Shown here one piece after another: positions 21,077-29,498 of a stretch of DNA of 64,000 bases. The position numbers and the translations under genes were made by a program. The stretch comes from Tannerella forsythia. Lineage in GTDB: Bacteria; Bacteroidota; Bacteroidia; Bacteroidales; Tannerellaceae. The stretch covers positions 62,001 to 126,000 of the forward strand of contig NZ_JUET01000076.1 in assembly GCF_001006485.1 (NCBI RefSeq), read 5' to 3'. The stretch's first letter is position 1. Each line of letters opens with the position of its first letter. Below the pieces are notes generated by a model. That model was given only the letters and a program-made list of their open reading frames with translations. It searched no databases and had not been told where the DNA came from.

Positions 21077-22033
21077 ATGAACTCAACATTGATCGTTTCT
21101 CCGTCGCCTCATGTTCACAGCGGCGATTCGATAGGCAAGAATATGTACGGTGTGCTAATTGCTCTTGTGCCGGCTTTTCTCGTTTCGCTCTATTGCTTTG
21201 GTTTGGGAGCCTTGATTGTAACGCTCGTGTCTGTCGTGTCGTGTGTGCTTGCCGAGTATCTTATTCAGAAATACCTGTATAAAAAAGAACCGACAGTCGG
21301 TGATGGCTCAGCCATTCTGACAGGTGTATTGCTGGCGTTCAACCTGCCGTCGAACTTGCCTGTATGGATCGTTATTCTGGGGGCGTTGTTCGCAATCGGC
21401 GTCGGTAAAATGTCGTTCGGAGGATTGGGTAACAATATTTTCAATCCTGCATTGGTGGGACGTGTGTTTCTTCTGATCTCGTTTCCGGCGCAAATGACCA
21501 CATGGCCTGTTGCCGATATCTTGCCGATGACGTATACGGATGCTCAAACAGGTGCTACGACCTTGTCACTGATTCATTACAGTAAAGATTTTGCCGATGC
21601 GGGGATGGCTGCCATCGGACTGACCGGCGGAAGCCTTGGTGAGATGAGTGAAATTGCATTGCTTATTGGGTTCGCTTATATGCTGTTTCGAAAGATCATC
21701 ACATGGCATATTCCGGTGACGATTCTTGTAACAGTAGCCGTTTTCACCGGAATCTTGTATATTTTTAACCCTACACCGGTGAACAATCCATTGATTCATC
21801 TTACTTCAGGGGGATTGATGCTCGGGTCTGTGTTTATGGCTACCGATTATGTCACTTCACCGATGGCAAAAAAAGGAACGGTTGTTTACGGTATCGGTAT
21901 CGGCGTGTTGACCGTCTTGATCCGCGTCTTCGGCGCCTATCCCGAAGGGATGTCTTTCTCCATTCTGATTATGAATGGGTTAACACCACTGATTAATACA
22001 TACTTCAAACCCAAACATTTCGGAGGTAAATAA
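21077..22033 (+). CDS. rnfD: Rnf electron transport complex subunit D
   Basis: The 318-residue integral membrane subunit has about nine to ten hydrophobic helices. The stretch SGGLMLGSVFMATDYVTSP contains the threonine to which FMN is covalently bound in RnfD/NqrB proteins. With RnfE, A and G it forms the ion-translocating core. It starts 42 bp after rnfC and is followed 2 bp later by rnfG. Confidence 0.97.
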   Translation: MNSTLIVSPSPHVHSGDSIGKNMYGVLIALVPAFLVSLYCFGLGALIVTLVSVVSCVLAEYLIQKYLYKKEPTVGDGSAILTGVLLAFNLPSNLPVWIVILGALFAIGVGKMSFGGLGNNIFNPALVGRVFLLISFPAQMTTWPVADILPMTYTDAQTGATTLSLIHYSKDFADAGMAAIGLTGGSLGEMSEIALLIGFAYMLFRKIITWHIPVTILVTVAVFTGILYIFNPTPVNNPLIHLTSGGLMLGSVFMATDYVTSPMAKKGTVVYGIGIGVLTVLIRVFGAYPEGMSFSILIMNGLTPLINTYFKPKHFGGK

Positions 22034-22035
22034 GC

Positions 22036-22659
22036 ATGGAAAAACTGAAATCAACATTCCTTACGATTGTGTTGTCACTGACGTGTATCTGTCTTGTGGC
22101 AGGCCTCGCTTTGTCGGCAGCCAATACATTTACGAAAGAGAAGATTGCCGAATCGAATGCTGCGGCATTGCAGGCGGCGATTAAAAAAGTAGCGCCGGAA
22201 TTCGATAATCATCCGGCGGAAGAACAATTCAAAGTCGGACTGGCCGAAGGCGATTCGCTTGTTGTTTATCCTGCTAAGAAAGGCGGAGAGTCGGTCGGTG
22301 CGGCCATTGAGAGTTATACCAAGAACGGTTTTGGCGGGATGATTCGCATCATGGTCGGGTTTGATGCCGAGCATAAGCTTGTCAATTATTCGATCCTCGA
22401 ACATAACGAAACCCCGGGACTGGGTTCGAAAATGGAGGAATGGTTCCGTGTAGAAAAGAACAAACAGAACATTATCGGACGTGACATGAAGGGGGCTGCC
22501 CTCACCGTATCAAAAGATGGAGGCGATGTAGACGCGATTACGGCGGCAACGATTTCGTCACGCGCTTTTCTCGAAGCCGTAGCTCGTGCATATGCTGCAT
22601 ATAACGGTCATGAAGCAGACGGAACGAGCGGAGCTACATCGAAAGAGTCGGAAGAATAA
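22036..22659 (+). CDS. rnfG: Rnf electron transport complex subunit G
   Basis: The 207-residue product has one N-terminal membrane helix (residues 7-29) and a periplasmic FMN-binding domain. The motif DAITAATISSRAF near residue 173 contains the threonine for covalent FMN attachment, and NETPGLGSKMEEWF is the family's conserved loop. The C-terminus has a short Gly/Ser-rich tail. It sits between rnfD and rnfE. Confidence 0.96.
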   Translation: MEKLKSTFLTIVLSLTCICLVAGLALSAANTFTKEKIAESNAAALQAAIKKVAPEFDNHPAEEQFKVGLAEGDSLVVYPAKKGGESVGAAIESYTKNGFGGMIRIMVGFDAEHKLVNYSILEHNETPGLGSKMEEWFRVEKNKQNIIGRDMKGAALTVSKDGGDVDAITAATISSRAFLEAVARAYAAYNGHEADGTSGATSKESEE

Positions 22660-22691
22660 TGCAGTATGTTAAATATCAAATATAACGAACA

Positions 22692-23273
22692 ATGAAATAT
22701 TTGAAAATCATAAAGAATGGTATCATCGCGGAAAATCCGACATTCGTTTTGTTGTTGGGAATGTGTCCGACATTGGCGACCACCTCATCGGCCGTCAACG
22801 GCATGAGTATGGGCTTGGCAACAACCTTTGTGCTGATCTGCTCGAACATCGTTATCTCGGCAATCAAAAAGTTAATCCCCGATGAGGTACGTATACCTGC
22901 TTATATTGTGGTCATCGCATCGTTCGTGACGATTTTGCAGATGTGCATGCAGGCTTTTTTGCCTGATTTGTATAAGAGTCTCGGATTATTTATCCCGCTT
23001 ATTGTAGTGAACTGCATTGTGCTTGGTCGTGCCGAATCCTTCGCCTCGAAGAACGGGATACTCTCTTCCGGTTTTGACGGGATCGGGATCGGATTGGGAT
23101 TTACGATTGCCTTGACATTGCTTGGGATTTGCCGTGAGTTACTCGGTACGGGCAAGATATTTGCCTTGTCTGTCTTTCCTGAGCAATACGGAGCGTTGCT
23201 CTTTGTGCTTGCACCCGGTGCATTTATTGCTTTGGGATATCTGATCGCATTAGTCAATCGGTTCAAAAAATAA
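22692..23273 (+). CDS. rnfE: Rnf electron transport complex subunit E
   Basis: The 193-residue, six-helix membrane subunit shows the conserved N-terminus NGIIAENPTFVLLLGMCPTLA and the IPLIVVNCIVLGRAESFASK segment. It pairs with RnfA; each contributes cysteines (here in GMCPTLA and NCIVLGRA) to a membrane [2Fe-2S] site in known Rnf/Nqr structures. Confidence 0.97.
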   Translation: MKYLKIIKNGIIAENPTFVLLLGMCPTLATTSSAVNGMSMGLATTFVLICSNIVISAIKKLIPDEVRIPAYIVVIASFVTILQMCMQAFLPDLYKSLGLFIPLIVVNCIVLGRAESFASKNGILSSGFDGIGIGLGFTIALTLLGICRELLGTGKIFALSVFPEQYGALLFVLAPGAFIALGYLIALVNRFKK

Positions 23274-23290
23274 CGCATCAAAACGATATT

Positions 23291-23863
23291 ATGGAATATA
23301 TTCTTATTTTTATTGCAGCGATTTTCGTGAACAACGTCGTGTTGTCACAGTTCCTCGGAATCTGTCCGTTTTTGGGGGTATCTAAAAAAGTCGATACGGC
23401 TTTGGGCATGGGCATGGCCGTCACGTTTGTCATGACGATCGCGACGATCGTGACTTTTTTGATTCAGAAATATATCTTGGATGCATTTGGCCTTGCCTAT
23501 CTGCAGACAATTGTTTTTATTCTGATTATCGCTTCGTTGGTGCAGATGGTTGAGATCATTCTGAAAAAGGTTTCTCCATCGCTCTATCAGGCATTGGGGG
23601 TATTTCTGCCGTTGATCACGACGAACTGTGCCATTCTCGGTGTAGCGATCCTCGTCATACAAAAAGAATATAACCTCGCTCAGTCTATCGTATATGCCGT
23701 TGCTACGGCTATCGGCTTTGCACTTGCTCTGATTATTTTTGCCGGTATACGCGAGCAACTCGACCGTACGAATGTGCCGGCTGCCATGAAAGGCATTCCT
23801 ATCGCACTGATTACGGCAGGTCTGTTGGCTATGGCTTTTATGGGCTTCTCCGGAATTGCGTAA
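23291..23863 (+). CDS. rnfA: Rnf electron transport complex subunit A
   Basis: The 190-residue, six-helix membrane subunit is homologous to RnfE in inverted topology, with NNVVLSQFLGICPFLGVSKK and LPLITTNCAILGVAI as the conserved Cys-bearing segments. It is the last gene of the operon, in the order rseC-rnfB-C-D-G-E-A. The next gene is convergent, 27 bp away. Confidence 0.97.
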   Translation: MEYILIFIAAIFVNNVVLSQFLGICPFLGVSKKVDTALGMGMAVTFVMTIATIVTFLIQKYILDAFGLAYLQTIVFILIIASLVQMVEIILKKVSPSLYQALGVFLPLITTNCAILGVAILVIQKEYNLAQSIVYAVATAIGFALALIIFAGIREQLDRTNVPAAMKGIPIALITAGLLAMAFMGFSGIA

Positions 23864-23890
23864 CCCCTATCGCGCCGGAGGTTCATAATT

Positions 23891-24415
23891 TTATCGGTTT
23901 AAGTCAGCTATCGTAAAGATGTTTTGCATTAGCATACAATGTTTGGCCCATTTCGAGGAAGGCATCGTATAGGTGATGCGTTCGCCATCTTGTGCAATGA
24001 TCGTGATCCGTATCGGTGACGGAGACCGGTAGAAACTCTTCAACACTTGATACGGTACTTTGACCGTTCCGCGATGAATCCAGTATTTTCCTTTCGGGTG
24101 CGTGTATAACAAATCGCTTGGAGAAGCATACAGAGCTTTTCCTGATTCGTCCGATACATAGAATGAATCTGTTACAAAAGTATTGAGATGAAAATAGGTG
24201 TAATTGACGGTGGCTGAATCCTGCGGATAAAGATAGGCTACGTCATATATGAGCTTCTTCTTTGCTTTTTTGTCTTGTGTCTGAAATCCTTTTTGAGGCA
24301 TGATAAAATACAGATTGCCGCCTTCCTGAGGCAGGAAAGAATAATGTGTATGTAATTTTTGTGCAGATAGACTGACGGTTCCCATCAGTAAAATCGATAG
24401 TATTACGAATCTCAT
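23891..24415 (-). CDS. Exported protein of unknown function
   Basis: The product is ~174 residues from ATG 24415, chosen because a signal peptide starts there (MRFVILSILLMGTVSLSAQ) while the longer ORF adds a non-signal extension. The mature part is beta-rich with many Tyr/Phe residues (YLYPQDSATVNYTYFHLNTFVTD) and no motif I recognise. The C-terminus ends FTIADLNR. It is probably periplasmic. It is convergent with rnfA and separated from TRL by a terminator. Confidence 0.65.
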   Translation of the reverse strand: MRFVILSILLMGTVSLSAQKLHTHYSFLPQEGGNLYFIMPQKGFQTQDKKAKKKLIYDVAYLYPQDSATVNYTYFHLNTFVTDSFYVSDESGKALYASPSDLLYTHPKGKYWIHRGTVKVPYQVLKSFYRSPSPIRITIIAQDGERITYTMPSSKWAKHCMLMQNIFTIADLNR

Positions 24416-24561
24416 TGTGTATAAATAAATTGATTGGTGAAAAAACAGGAGAATGCCTCTCTGACGGGCAAACGGTTTCAATGTTATCAGACCTCAATCG
24501 TTATGTCTTTCTTCAGCTATTTTCTTTTGTTGTTGCCCATTTTTACATCGTTATATTCCAA

Positions 24562-24600
24562 AAGGATGTATCAGAACAAAAGTTCTGACACATCCTTGTT
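24562..24600. terminator. Bidirectional hairpin terminator
   Basis: A 16-bp stem, AAGGATGTATCAGAAC against GTTCTGACACATCCTT with one mismatch and an AAAA loop, is flanked by short T-rich runs on both strands. It lies 20 bp beyond the end of the TRL gene on the minus strand. Confidence 0.75.
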
Positions 24601-24620
24601 CTTTTCGTTCGGGCAAATAA

Positions 24621-24935
24621 TTATTCGCCGTAAACAATGATTTCGTGAGTGGTGATGATACCCAGAATGGTCTTGTTGTGTTCATCTACATGGGTAATCC
24701 TCTTGATCCCTCCGTTCTTAGCCGCAGTCTGGAAACTGGCATCGCCGGTGGCAAAAACATTCAGGATACTGCTTGCCGATGCTTTCCCTACTTTGGATGC
24801 TAATGAGTTACTTGTCACAGCCGTACCGCTTGTTACATCGGTGTAAATGCTACCCATCACCGGTGCGCGTGTAATACCGCAACTGCTTAATCCCAAACAG
24901 CCTACTGCTGCTACTAACATAAACACTTTTTTCAT
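24621..24935 (-). CDS. TRL-like family lipoprotein
   Basis: The 104-residue product has a lipoprotein signal with lipobox Cys19 (GLSSC). It contains the TRL family features: GSIYTDVTSG near the start, a Ser/Ala-rich helix KVGKASASSILNVFATGD, and a C-terminal strand HNKTILGIITTHEIIVYGE. The family is small and its function is unknown. It is probably in the cell envelope. A TACCTTTA sequence on the minus strand near 25045-25052 could be its promoter, giving a leader of about 100 bases. Confidence 0.75.
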   Translation of the reverse strand: MKKVFMLVAAVGCLGLSSCGITRAPVMGSIYTDVTSGTAVTSNSLASKVGKASASSILNVFATGDASFQTAAKNGGIKRITHVDEHNKTILGIITTHEIIVYGE

Positions 24936-25498
24936 TGCAAATAAGTTTTAATGTTACAATTTTACCAGCCCTCCATCAGGTAAAATACTAATAATTTGTT
25001 TGTTATATTGATAAAAAACTCATGGGGGGAGCCTTTTTCGGGGGATAAAGGTACGAATAATATTTGTGATGGCATAACAAATATTTGAAAAAATATCTGT
25101 TTTTTGTATGGAAACAAAAAGAACTATGTGTCCCATTGCTCTATATATTAGAACGATTAATCCCAGATTCCGCAATAGAACCAATAAGAATGAATTTAAT
25201 TCAGGCCTTCAGCCCTTATAAGCCTCGCAGAGGCGGTGAGGTGTTGAATTGTTGAATTGTTGGCTGACCGCTGAATACTGATGGCAAAATGCCAACCGTT
25301 TTTTCGCATACGGTCATTGCCGATGCCGCTTATCGGGGAGCAAGTAGAGGAAATAGGGCGGCAATGATCAGCTTGGTACCCGGCATATTTTCCTTTATTC
25401 ACAGAAAGGTTCAGGACAATAGTGCAATTTTCTTATGAAATCGGATGTAAAAGCCGAAAATATGCATTATTTTTGCCTCAAAACAAAAACAGAAGACA
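24936..25498. other. Intergenic region with a short repeat-like patch
   Basis: No convincing gene is present in these 563 bases. The first ~200 bases are AT-rich leader/promoter DNA of the minus-strand TRL gene. Around 25200-25310 there is a patch with TTCAGGCCTTCAGCCC, a doubled TTGAATTG and a GCTGACCGCTGAATAC segment, resembling units in the larger mosaic island near 43 kb. The last ~40 bases hold the rhomboid promoter. Confidence 0.5.
25468..25475 (+). promoter_or_regulatory. -7 box (TATTTTTG) for the rhomboid operon
   Basis: TATTTTTG fits TAnnTTTG and lies 24 bp before ATG 25499. Confidence 0.55.
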
Positions 25499-26203
25499 AT
25501 GCAAAACAGATTTGGATCGGCTCAAATCATTCCGCCGGTAACTCAGAATTTGATTATAATTAACGCTCTGTGCTGGTTGGCAAGCTTGGTATTACCCAAA
25601 TTCGGCATAGACCTGATCGAATGGATGGGACTCCATGTTCCCGGGACAAAGGGATTCAAGTTCTATCAGTTGATCACATACATGTTTATGCATGATACCC
25701 ACTCGTTCGGACATATTTTCTTCAATATGTTTGCCGTTTTTATGTTCGGACGGATTCTGGAAGTCGCTTGGGGACCGAAACGTTTTTTGACTTTCTATAT
25801 AGTGACAGGGATAGGTGCCGCTCTTGTACAAGAATTGACGTGGTTCTATCGGATTCACTCACTCGCCGTTTTAAACGGTATCAGCATATCGCAACAAATA
25901 GCAATGGATCCCGGAATAAGTATCTTGGTAACCATCGGAGCTTCCGGAGCCGTATTCGGTATTTTGCTGGCTTTCGGCATGCTTTTCCCCAATGCTCCCT
26001 TGTATTTCATGTTTATACCGATTCCTATCAAAGCCAAATATTTTGTCATCGGATACGGATTGATTGAGTTCTTTATGGGAGTCTCTAATTGCAGTAACGA
26101 CAATGTGGCTCACTTTGCCCACTTGGGAGGGATGCTGTTCGGATTTTTCCTGATTCTGTATTGGAGGAAGAAAAATAGAGACCATGGGCAATTTTTTTAT
26201 TAG
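25499..26203 (+). CDS. Rhomboid family intramembrane serine protease (first copy)
   Basis: The 234-residue product has six hydrophobic helices. Rhomboid signatures are intact: HIFFNMFAVFMFG in the second helix, the nucleophile Ser in GASGAVFG, and the catalytic His in HFAHLGGMLFGF. It would cleave membrane helices of substrate proteins in the inner membrane. It overlaps the second rhomboid gene by 20 bp. No substrate is evident from context. Confidence 0.93.
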   Translation: MQNRFGSAQIIPPVTQNLIIINALCWLASLVLPKFGIDLIEWMGLHVPGTKGFKFYQLITYMFMHDTHSFGHIFFNMFAVFMFGRILEVAWGPKRFLTFYIVTGIGAALVQELTWFYRIHSLAVLNGISISQQIAMDPGISILVTIGASGAVFGILLAFGMLFPNAPLYFMFIPIPIKAKYFVIGYGLIEFFMGVSNCSNDNVAHFAHLGGMLFGFFLILYWRKKNRDHGQFFY

Positions 26204-27068
26204 AATCAAGCAGTCGTTTGCGGAAGGAAATATTCTTACGAAACTTATATATATAAATGTAGGAATATTTCTACTTGTCCGGTTATCAATTGTTTGTTTT
26301 CAATTGTTCGAAATTGAGCCGATGGCTTTTTTCTCCTATCTGCAAGTACCCTCTTCATTTGTTTTATTTTTTCACAGGCCATGGACATTGCTGACCTACA
26401 TGTTTCTGCATGCCGACTTTTTGCATTTGCTGTTCAACATGCTCTGGTTATACTGGTTCGGCCGTATGGCGATGGAATTTTTCAATGGGCGCCAGTTAGC
26501 CGGTATTTATATTTCGGGCGGTGTAGCCGGCGCCTTGATGTATATGCTGGCATATAATCTCTTCCCGTATTTCCGTAATCGCGAGATGGTAGCTTTTCTG
26601 ATGGGGGCTTCGGCTTCGGTCATGGCCATAGTCTTCGCTGTTTCGTTATACCGGAAAGATTACGAACTTCAGCTGATGTTTATCGGACGGATACGGCTGC
26701 TGTATCTTGCCTTCTTCGCTTTTATCATCGATTTTCTATCGATCACCTCCGACAATGCCGGCGGGCATATTGCCCATATCGGAGGAGCATTGTGGGGAGC
26801 GTTGTTTGCTTTCCGGCTTAAGCAAGGAAAAGATTTGACGGTTTATCTGAACCGTTTGATCGATCGAATAGCCAATGTGAAAAAGAGCCGGCAACCGCGG
26901 ATGAAAGTAGCCTATGGAGGACGGCCGGAGACGGACCGGGAATACCGTGCACGCAAGCAGGCTGAGACTCGGGCATTGGATGCGGTCTTAGACAAGTTGA
27001 AACGCTCCGGTTACGAAAGTCTCTCGTCCGAAGAGAAAAAAACATTATTTGACGCCAGCAAGAAGTAA
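26184..27068 (+). CDS. Rhomboid family intramembrane serine protease (second copy)
   Basis: The 294-residue product has six helices in the first ~210 residues. HLLFNMLWLYWFG and the catalytic His in GGHIAHIGGALWG are present. The serine motif reads GASAS rather than the usual GxSG: the serine is kept, the following glycine is alanine. The last ~80 residues are a basic cytosolic tail ending in a short helical domain (RSGYESLSSEEKKTLFDAS, DUF6576-like). It is coupled to the first rhomboid by overlap and to the next gene by a 2-bp gap. Confidence 0.9.
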   Translation: MGNFFIRIKQSFAEGNILTKLIYINVGIFLLVRLSIVCFQLFEIEPMAFFSYLQVPSSFVLFFHRPWTLLTYMFLHADFLHLLFNMLWLYWFGRMAMEFFNGRQLAGIYISGGVAGALMYMLAYNLFPYFRNREMVAFLMGASASVMAIVFAVSLYRKDYELQLMFIGRIRLLYLAFFAFIIDFLSITSDNAGGHIAHIGGALWGALFAFRLKQGKDLTVYLNRLIDRIANVKKSRQPRMKVAYGGRPETDREYRARKQAETRALDAVLDKLKRSGYESLSSEEKKTLFDASKK

Positions 27069-27070
27069 TA

Positions 27071-28165
27071 ATGAAAGCATTCCGATGGATACATCGCATT
27101 CTTGCCGTCCTCAACGGTGTCGTTATGTTTCTGCTTCTCATATCGGCCTTTTCCGATATCGTATCGCCTGCCGATCATCTGCTTTTTGCTTATCTGGGAC
27201 TGGCTTTTCCTCTTTTTCTGTTTCTGAATGTCGGTTTTTTGCTTCTTTGGGCCATCATGCACAAATGGAACCATACCTTCGTTGTCTTATGCTCTTTTCT
27301 GATCTGCTGGAAACCGATCAGGCAATACCTACCGTTTCATTTACGGGTGGAGCAACCCCCTCGTGAAGAGATGATCAAGGTCTTAACGTATAATGTCATG
27401 TGTTTCGGATATAAAGACCACACCCCTGGACAGCCTAATCCGATCATTCAGTATATTGCCGATTCGGGTGCGGATATTGTCTGTATGCAGGAATATTTAG
27501 AAGGACATACCGATCTTCTGACTGAGAACAAGATTGCCAGGGTGCTGAGCATGTACCCTTACCATTTTCATGTACCGCTCGTTCATTATCCGCGTTATAC
27601 AACGGGGCTGGCCATTTATTCGAAATATCCGATACGCAATTCGCGAAAGATACGTTATGACAGTTCGTTCAACGGGTCGGCCGTGCATGAACTCAATGTG
27701 AAAGGCAAGAAAGTGATTGTGGTGAACAATCACTTAGAGTCGTTCAAGTTTACGGTCGAAGACCGTTCGAAATATTCCGAATTTATCCGCAACGCCAATA
27801 CGGGTACATTCGACAATATCCGAGGATCTTTACGGCAAAAGATGGGAGAGGCTTTCCGCATTCGGGCGGAGCAGGCCGATATCATCGCCGATGAAATCGA
27901 AGCGTTGCAAGGCGATTACCTCATCGTGTGTGGCGATTTCAACGACACGCCGATCTCGTATGCCCGCAGGAGGATACAAGGCCAGCTGCGGGATGCCTAC
28001 GTCGAATCGGGGAAGGGCGTGGGGATAAGCTATAACGGAAACATGTTTTGGTTCCGCATCGATCATATCTTACATTCGCCCAATATGACGGCTTACCGGG
28101 CGACCGTCGATCGGGTCAAGCTCTCAGACCATTACCCGGTATGGTGTTATCTGAAGCCCGATTAG
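27071..28165 (+). CDS. Membrane-anchored endonuclease/exonuclease/phosphatase (EEP) family protein
   Basis: The 364-residue product starts with two to three membrane helices (within residues 7-80). An EEP fold follows, with metal/catalytic residues visible in LTYNVMCFG, DIVCMQEY, CGDFNDTP and SDHYPVW. The active site is likely on the periplasmic side or near the membrane. The family includes nucleases, sphingomyelinases and phosphoinositide phosphatases, so the substrate is open. It is the third gene of the rhomboid operon. Confidence 0.88.
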   Translation: MKAFRWIHRILAVLNGVVMFLLLISAFSDIVSPADHLLFAYLGLAFPLFLFLNVGFLLLWAIMHKWNHTFVVLCSFLICWKPIRQYLPFHLRVEQPPREEMIKVLTYNVMCFGYKDHTPGQPNPIIQYIADSGADIVCMQEYLEGHTDLLTENKIARVLSMYPYHFHVPLVHYPRYTTGLAIYSKYPIRNSRKIRYDSSFNGSAVHELNVKGKKVIVVNNHLESFKFTVEDRSKYSEFIRNANTGTFDNIRGSLRQKMGEAFRIRAEQADIIADEIEALQGDYLIVCGDFNDTPISYARRRIQGQLRDAYVESGKGVGISYNGNMFWFRIDHILHSPNMTAYRATVDRVKLSDHYPVWCYLKPD

Positions 28166-28182
28166 CTTCTCAGGAGAGCGAC

Positions 28183-29472
28183 TCAAATAAAAATATACTT
28201 CAGCACAAACAGCACTGCCAGCACGTACATGGCCGGGGTCAGTTTCCGGTATTTCCGGCCGAGCAGATTCAGCAGCACGTAGCTGATGACACCGATCAGG
28301 ATTCCGTCCGAGATGCTATACGTGAGCGGCATGAGGATAAGACAGATAAACGCGGGAATAGATTCGGAATAGTCGTCGAAATCGATGTCTTTGATGGGGC
28401 TGAGCATAAACAGTCCAACGATGACGAGCACGGGGCAAGTTGCCGCTCCGGGGATAGCCAGAAAAATCGGTGCGAAGAGCAAGGCCATGGCAAAGCAGAT
28501 AGCCGTAGTGAAAGCCGTCAGTCCGGAACGTCCTCCCTGCGCCACACCCGAGGCGCTTTCGACGTAGGTCGTTACCGTGCTCGAACCCAGCACCGCACCG
28601 AAAGTAGTACCGAGTGCATCGGCCATAAAAGCTTTCTGGAGGCGGGGCACCTTACCGTCTTTAATCATACCGGCCTTCGTCGATACGCCCACCAGTGTAC
28701 CGATCGTATCGAACATGTCAATAAAGAGGAACGTAAAGATGACGATCAGCATATCGATCGTAAAGAGCTGAGAAAAGTCGAACTGAAAGGCGATCGGAGC
28801 AATGGAGGGCGGAATGCCGGTCACGCCACCGTATGTGGTCAGCCCCATGGGGATGCCGATCAGGGTGGTACCGAGGATACCGAGCAGCAAGGCGCCGCGC
28901 ACATTGAGAATGAGCAGCACGCTGGTCAGCACGATCCCGATGACCGAGAGAAGACCGGCTCCGTGGGTGATGGTGCCCAACGTCACGAACGTCGCGTCGC
29001 TATGCACAATCACGCCGCCGTTTTTCAATCCGATGAAAGCGATATACAGTCCGATTCCCGGTCCGATGGCATTACGGAGCGAGGCGGGGATGGCATTGAC
29101 GATGATATCGCGAAGGTTCGTTACCGTCAGAAGAATAAAAATCAATCCTTCGATAAAGACAGCCGCGAGGGCAAACTGCCAGCTGTAGCCCATGGTCATG
29201 CAGACCGTGTAAGCGAAGAAAGCGTTCAGTCCCATGCCGGGCGCCAACGCAAATGGCATTTTGGCATAAAGCGCCATGACGAGCGTAGCCAGCACGGCCA
29301 CGATGGCGGTTGTGGTAAAGACAGCGCCTTTGTCCATCCCTACCGATCCGAGGATATTCGGATTCACGGCCAGAATATAGGCCATGGTCAGGAATGTAGT
29401 GATTCCCGCGAGTATCTCTGTTTTGACGTTCATGGTCCGGGGATCGAACCCGAAAAGTTTGGATAAATTCAT
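28183..29472 (-). CDS. NCS2 family purine/xanthine permease (AzgA-like)
   Basis: The 429-residue integral membrane protein has about 12-14 helices. Signatures are AGITTFLTMAYILAVNP at the start, FALAPGMGLNAFFAYTV, and ESASGVAQGGRSGLTAF, typical of the AzgA-type adenine/guanine/hypoxanthine:proton symporters. It lies 26 bp downstream of the DUF5020 gene on the same strand, which suggests a shared purine-uptake job. Confidence 0.93.
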   Translation of the reverse strand: MNLSKLFGFDPRTMNVKTEILAGITTFLTMAYILAVNPNILGSVGMDKGAVFTTTAIVAVLATLVMALYAKMPFALAPGMGLNAFFAYTVCMTMGYSWQFALAAVFIEGLIFILLTVTNLRDIIVNAIPASLRNAIGPGIGLYIAFIGLKNGGVIVHSDATFVTLGTITHGAGLLSVIGIVLTSVLLILNVRGALLLGILGTTLIGIPMGLTTYGGVTGIPPSIAPIAFQFDFSQLFTIDMLIVIFTFLFIDMFDTIGTLVGVSTKAGMIKDGKVPRLQKAFMADALGTTFGAVLGSSTVTTYVESASGVAQGGRSGLTAFTTAICFAMALLFAPIFLAIPGAATCPVLVIVGLFMLSPIKDIDFDDYSESIPAFICLILMPLTYSISDGILIGVISYVLLNLLGRKYRKLTPAMYVLAVLFVLKYIFI

Positions 29473-29498
29473 AGCTGTAAAATATTATTTCGTTACGG

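Noticed and set aside
28048-29466. 472-codon open frame on the plus strand antisense to the NCS2 permease
   Set aside because: The translation is rich in His, Asp, Arg and Gln with no domain; the minus-strand frame encodes a clear permease. It is a shadow of codon bias.
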